From a virus: a stretch of 23,330 nt of DNA. Location: the IMG/VR virus record IMGVR_UViG_3300036770_007058, positions 1 through 23,330 of that record. One strand, written 5' to 3'. The notes beneath the pieces are model-generated. The model was not told the origin of the DNA, made no database searches, and was given only the letters and a program-made list of their open reading frames with translations. Shown here one piece after another: positions 21,801 to 23,330 of the stretch (its first letter is position 1; each line of letters opens with the position of its first letter). The translations under genes and the position numbers were made by a program.

Positions 21801-22697
21801 TATGACAACACTGGATGGGTGCAGACCGAACCAGTGCTGGTGATTGGTACCGATCCCGTGATCTATGTGCAATTTTCTGGTGCTGGCACCTACACTGCCG
21901 GCACTGGTCTAACGCTTACCGGCACAGAATTCAGTGTCAACACCACACAGACACAGATCACCGAAGTAGGTAATCTAGTGGCGCTGACTGTGACTGGTAA
22001 CATCGCTGCCAACTACATTTCGGCCACACAAGAGATCCTGGCCGATAGATTTGAAGGCAACGGTTGGCAACTCACCAGCATCAACGCTGCCAACATTTCT
22101 GGCTCAGTGGCCAACGCCAACTTTGCTGTGTACAGCGACACCGTGGCAGCCAGCAGCCAACCCAACATCACGTCGGTGGGCAATCTAGTTGACCTCACAG
22201 TCACAGGCAACGTGTCTGCCAACTATTTCTTGGGCAACGGCAGCCAGCTCACAGGCATCGTCACAGGCAACGCATTTGGCAACATAGTGGTGGCCAACGC
22301 CAACACTGTCACTGCTGATTCCGCCAGCGCCAATCTCACGCTGCGGGCCGGCAATGCCATGAGCATCGATACTGATCCCGCAAACAACACCGTTACCATA
22401 GCCCAGATCAATTTCAGCCAGAACTTTGGCTTCGTGACCGGCAACGTGGATCAAGAAGACGACCTAGGCCTGGTCACACTCACTGCAAACCAAGCCGGCG
22501 ACCTCGGCACAGTTACCGTGGACGGGTATGTGACCCCAGGCGTGTTTATACTGCCCACGTTCACTGTGGCCACGCTGCCCAACCCTGCCCCGGCTGCGCA
22601 GGTCATTTATGTCAGCGATGAGTCAGGCGGTGCAGTCATGGCCTTCAGCGATGGGGTCAACTGGCGCCGCTGCACAGATCGGGCCATTGTAACATAA
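18894..22697 (+). CDS. Long tail fibre protein with internal repeats
   Basis: The product is 1267 aa. Residues 1-50 (FQFRRGTGAEWQAAN...LAPGELGLDT....FKIGDGSTAWNDL) match the N-terminal module of major tropism determinant-type and many other tail fibres. Residues about 85-850 are beta-rich repeats built from motifs such as (V/L)TGNVSANYFLGNGSQLTGI and QPNITSVGTLTSLTVSGN, including two exact-length 133-aa tandem units. About 855-1010 is a recognised fibre domain (KQYVDAVAEGLHIHAS...RILVKNEANTTHNGIYV...GAGTYTAGTGLTLTG). The end (TVATLPNPAPAAQVIYVSD...MAFSDGVNWRRCTDRAIV) is a common phage fibre C-terminus. It probably contacts the host surface. The ATG at 18894 is used rather than an upstream alternative because GGAGG lies 8 bases before it and the module begins there. 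Confidence 0.88.
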   Translation: MPFIQFQFRRGTGAEWQAANTVLAPGELGLDTTTQRFKIGDGSTAWNDLVYSPVADGPEGSIQFNQSNGIAGSSNLTYTDGTTLSVAGNLLPQANVTYSLGNANLRWSNLFLAGNTIDLGGSQIKSDTEGAIVLVPPVTVANPNPTALVINTTGSIVPVETVDGVPNANAVTEAVSNTDSTFGNVFVTGNLTANQATVSIGNILINGDTISSVDDTIYIDPASPGNTGLVIIEGNLQVTGNVTYISSNVVTINDKFINLANNAANSSEANGGGIGVGPVGSEYAKLSFDNASTSWTTDIPLSVTGNVTANYFIGNGSQLTGIDTSQIQNGTSNVKTLQNSNVAISVAGTSNVLVASSTDIVIKGNVLPDANVTYNLGSATQAWHSLYISGNTLYIADESMAVNSATGVWSFTSNGGEITLGVDSVFANSVSANYILGNGALLSGIVTSAGNVNFANIANLAYNISGSNVSGAVANATYADTANIATVAYSVSGSNVSGTVANATYAVSAGSADSATTAGTVTTNAQPNITSVGTLTSLSVSGNVSGDYILGNGSQLTGLPEQYGNANVAAYLPTYTGNLAANNITITGVYTGNAAGLSAVPGANVSGTVANATYADTANIAYSVSGSNVSGTVANATYAVSAGSADSATTAGTVTTNAQPNITSVGTLTSLTVTGNVSGNYILGNGSQLTGLPEQYGNANVAAYLPTYTGNLAANNITITGVYTGNAAALTNLPGANVSGSVANATNADTANVAYSVSGSNVSGTVANATFATTADSATTAGTVTTNAQPNITSVGSLSSLTVSGNTTAANVAAGNIALTGAVAAASGSFSGNVAMGGFEITNLASPTTANSAATKQYVDAVAEGLHIHASCDAATPANLATITGGTVTYDNGSDGVGATLTTTGTYGNIDGVDITTVGSRILVKNEANTTHNGIYVYSNATVLTRATDTDTAAEMAGGDFTFVTGGTLYDNTGWVQTEPVLVIGTDPVIYVQFSGAGTYTAGTGLTLTGTEFSVNTTQTQITEVGNLVALTVTGNIAANYISATQEILADRFEGNGWQLTSINAANISGSVANANFAVYSDTVAASSQPNITSVGNLVDLTVTGNVSANYFLGNGSQLTGIVTGNAFGNIVVANANTVTADSASANLTLRAGNAMSIDTDPANNTVTIAQINFSQNFGFVTGNVDQEDDLGLVTLTANQAGDLGTVTVDGYVTPGVFILPTFTVATLPNPAPAAQVIYVSDESGGAVMAFSDGVNWRRCTDRAIVT
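20361..21158 (+). repeat. Two tandem 399-bp coding repeats in the fibre gene (third partial copy follows)
   Basis: Units start at 20361 and 20760, each exactly 399 bases (133 codons) from a serine codon in SVSGSNVSGTVANATYAVSAG. A third, diverged and shortened copy starts at 21159 and loses similarity after about 21315. Proteins of the two units are nearly the same, while many third codon positions differ, so the duplication is not recent. Units contain NAQPNITSVGTLTSL, ILGNGSQLTGLPEQYGNAN and YTGNLAANNITITGVYTGNAA. Confidence 0.9.
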
Positions 22698-22700
22698 ATA
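22693..22700 (+). promoter_or_regulatory. Late promoter motif CATAAATA overlapping a stop codon
   Basis: CATAAATA contains the TAA stop (22695-22697) of the long fibre gene. It is followed by 6 bases and the ATG of the next gene. T4 geometry would put the transcript start 1 base before that ATG; no Shine-Dalgarno is present. Confidence 0.6.
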
Positions 22701-22706
22701 TAGAAT

Positions 22707-23330
22707 ATGGCCATCCCTGAACCCTCCAATGTAGCCCCTTGGTATCTGCGCAACATCACGCAGGCCCTTGAGCTTAACGAAGCCACGGGGCAGGTGTTTG
22801 TTCGCACCAATGCTGAGATCATTGGTAATGTCACCGTAGGCAACGTGGCCATTGGTAGCCTGGGCAACATAGACATATCAGGCACAGCTCTGCCCGTGAC
22901 CGGCAACGTCAACGTTGCTGTTACTTCGGGCAATGTAGGCATCCTGGGCAATGTCACTGTGCTGCAAGGCACCACACCCTGGACCGTGACCGGCAATGTA
23001 AACTCAGCTGTGACCGGCACGGTAGCAGTCAGCGCCATCACTGGCAACCTCGCAGGCATCACGGCCAATGTCACAGTGGTAGATGGTGGCGGCAGTCTCA
23101 CGGTGGATGGCAATGTTGGTATCAACGGCACAGTGGACGCCAACATCACTGGTGGCAATGTTGCAGTCAGTTTCAACCCCACGTTGATCGATGCATTCAG
23201 CAGGCTCAGAGTCAGCGATCCATATACATTGTTTGATTCGCGAGCCATGTACTATGATCACGATCAATTTGCCAGCAACCTGGTGGCATCAGGCAACGTG
23301 GTCTATAACGCCAACAGCAGCACTTTTCTC
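22707..23330 (+). CDS. Repeat-rich structural protein, fibre-type (3' end outside window)
   Basis: I translated from the ATG at 22707; 208 codons stay open to the window edge. The N-terminus (EPSNVAPWYLRNITQALELNEATGQVFVRT, residues 5-34) is followed by about 120 residues of short repeats built on GNV/TGNV. These recur roughly every 6-12 residues (GNVTVGNVAIGSLGN, TGNVNVAVTSGNVGILGN) and suggest a beta-helix or beta-spiral shaft. After this comes DAFSRLRVSDPYTLFDS (about 168-184), a block I recognise from phage structural proteins in which it opens a C-terminal domain that is mostly outside this window. It has the same GN-rich style as the long fibre gene upstream. Start is supported by the late motif just before it, though there is no Shine-Dalgarno. 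Confidence 0.8.
   Translation, partial: MAIPEPSNVAPWYLRNITQALELNEATGQVFVRTNAEIIGNVTVGNVAIGSLGNIDISGTALPVTGNVNVAVTSGNVGILGNVTVLQGTTPWTVTGNVNSAVTGTVAVSAITGNLAGITANVTVVDGGGSLTVDGNVGINGTVDANITGGNVAVSFNPTLIDAFSRLRVSDPYTLFDSRAMYYDHDQFASNLVASGNVVYNANSSTFL

Overview
The window looks like part of the genome of a T4-like contractile-tailed phage of the marine/freshwater type related to T4-like cyanophages. The evidence is a set of recognisable T4 head, neck and tail homologues (gp13, gp14, gp18, gp19, gp4 and probable gp16), a T4 gp1-like nucleotide kinase and a DexA-like exonuclease. It also carries several small proteins that I know as conserved, unnamed proteins of T4-like aquatic phages. Coding is dense, genes abut or overlap by 1-4 bases, and T4-type late promoter motifs (TAAATA core) sit at gene boundaries. 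Base composition is mixed to slightly GC-rich with many C/G-ending codons, so this is not an AT-rich pelagiphage; the host cannot be read from the window. I saw no tRNA, IS element, integrase, CRISPR array or reverse transcriptase.

Layout. (1) 1-572, minus strand: a gp14-like neck protein running off the left edge. (2) 593-5203, plus strand: a conserved phage protein of unknown role, a 74-aa conserved protein and gp13. After a second sigma70-type promoter comes a tightly overlapped trio: DexA-like exonuclease, glycosyltransferase-like protein and dNMP kinase. (3) 5154-5498, minus strand: a small HNH/zinc-finger protein wedged between the kinase and the sheath gene. (4) 5600-12319: tail sheath gp18 (unusually long), tube gp19, a second tube-fold protein, a small conserved protein, head-completion gp4 and probable small terminase gp16. 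(5) 12337-18015: seven compact genes; several encode N-termini resembling the T4 capsid-targeting sequence, suggesting prohead core or internal capsid proteins. (6) 18031-23330: three large repeat-rich fibre or appendage genes, the last cut by the window edge.

How it fits together. Most of the window is a late virion-assembly module. Two near-consensus host-type promoters (TTGACC/TTGACA plus TGCTATAAT) mark islands that may be transcribed earlier, one of them the exonuclease/glycosyltransferase/kinase trio. The late motif often overlaps the stop codon of the preceding gene and lies only 4-7 bases before the next ATG, or sits in the loop of a hairpin. Nothing here is a clearly new defence or mobile system. 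The most unusual content is the candidate suite of capsid-targeted proteins, the enlarged sheath with hook-IN-like insertions, and the promoter/stop/start compaction. No stretch longer than about 101 bases lacks a gene.
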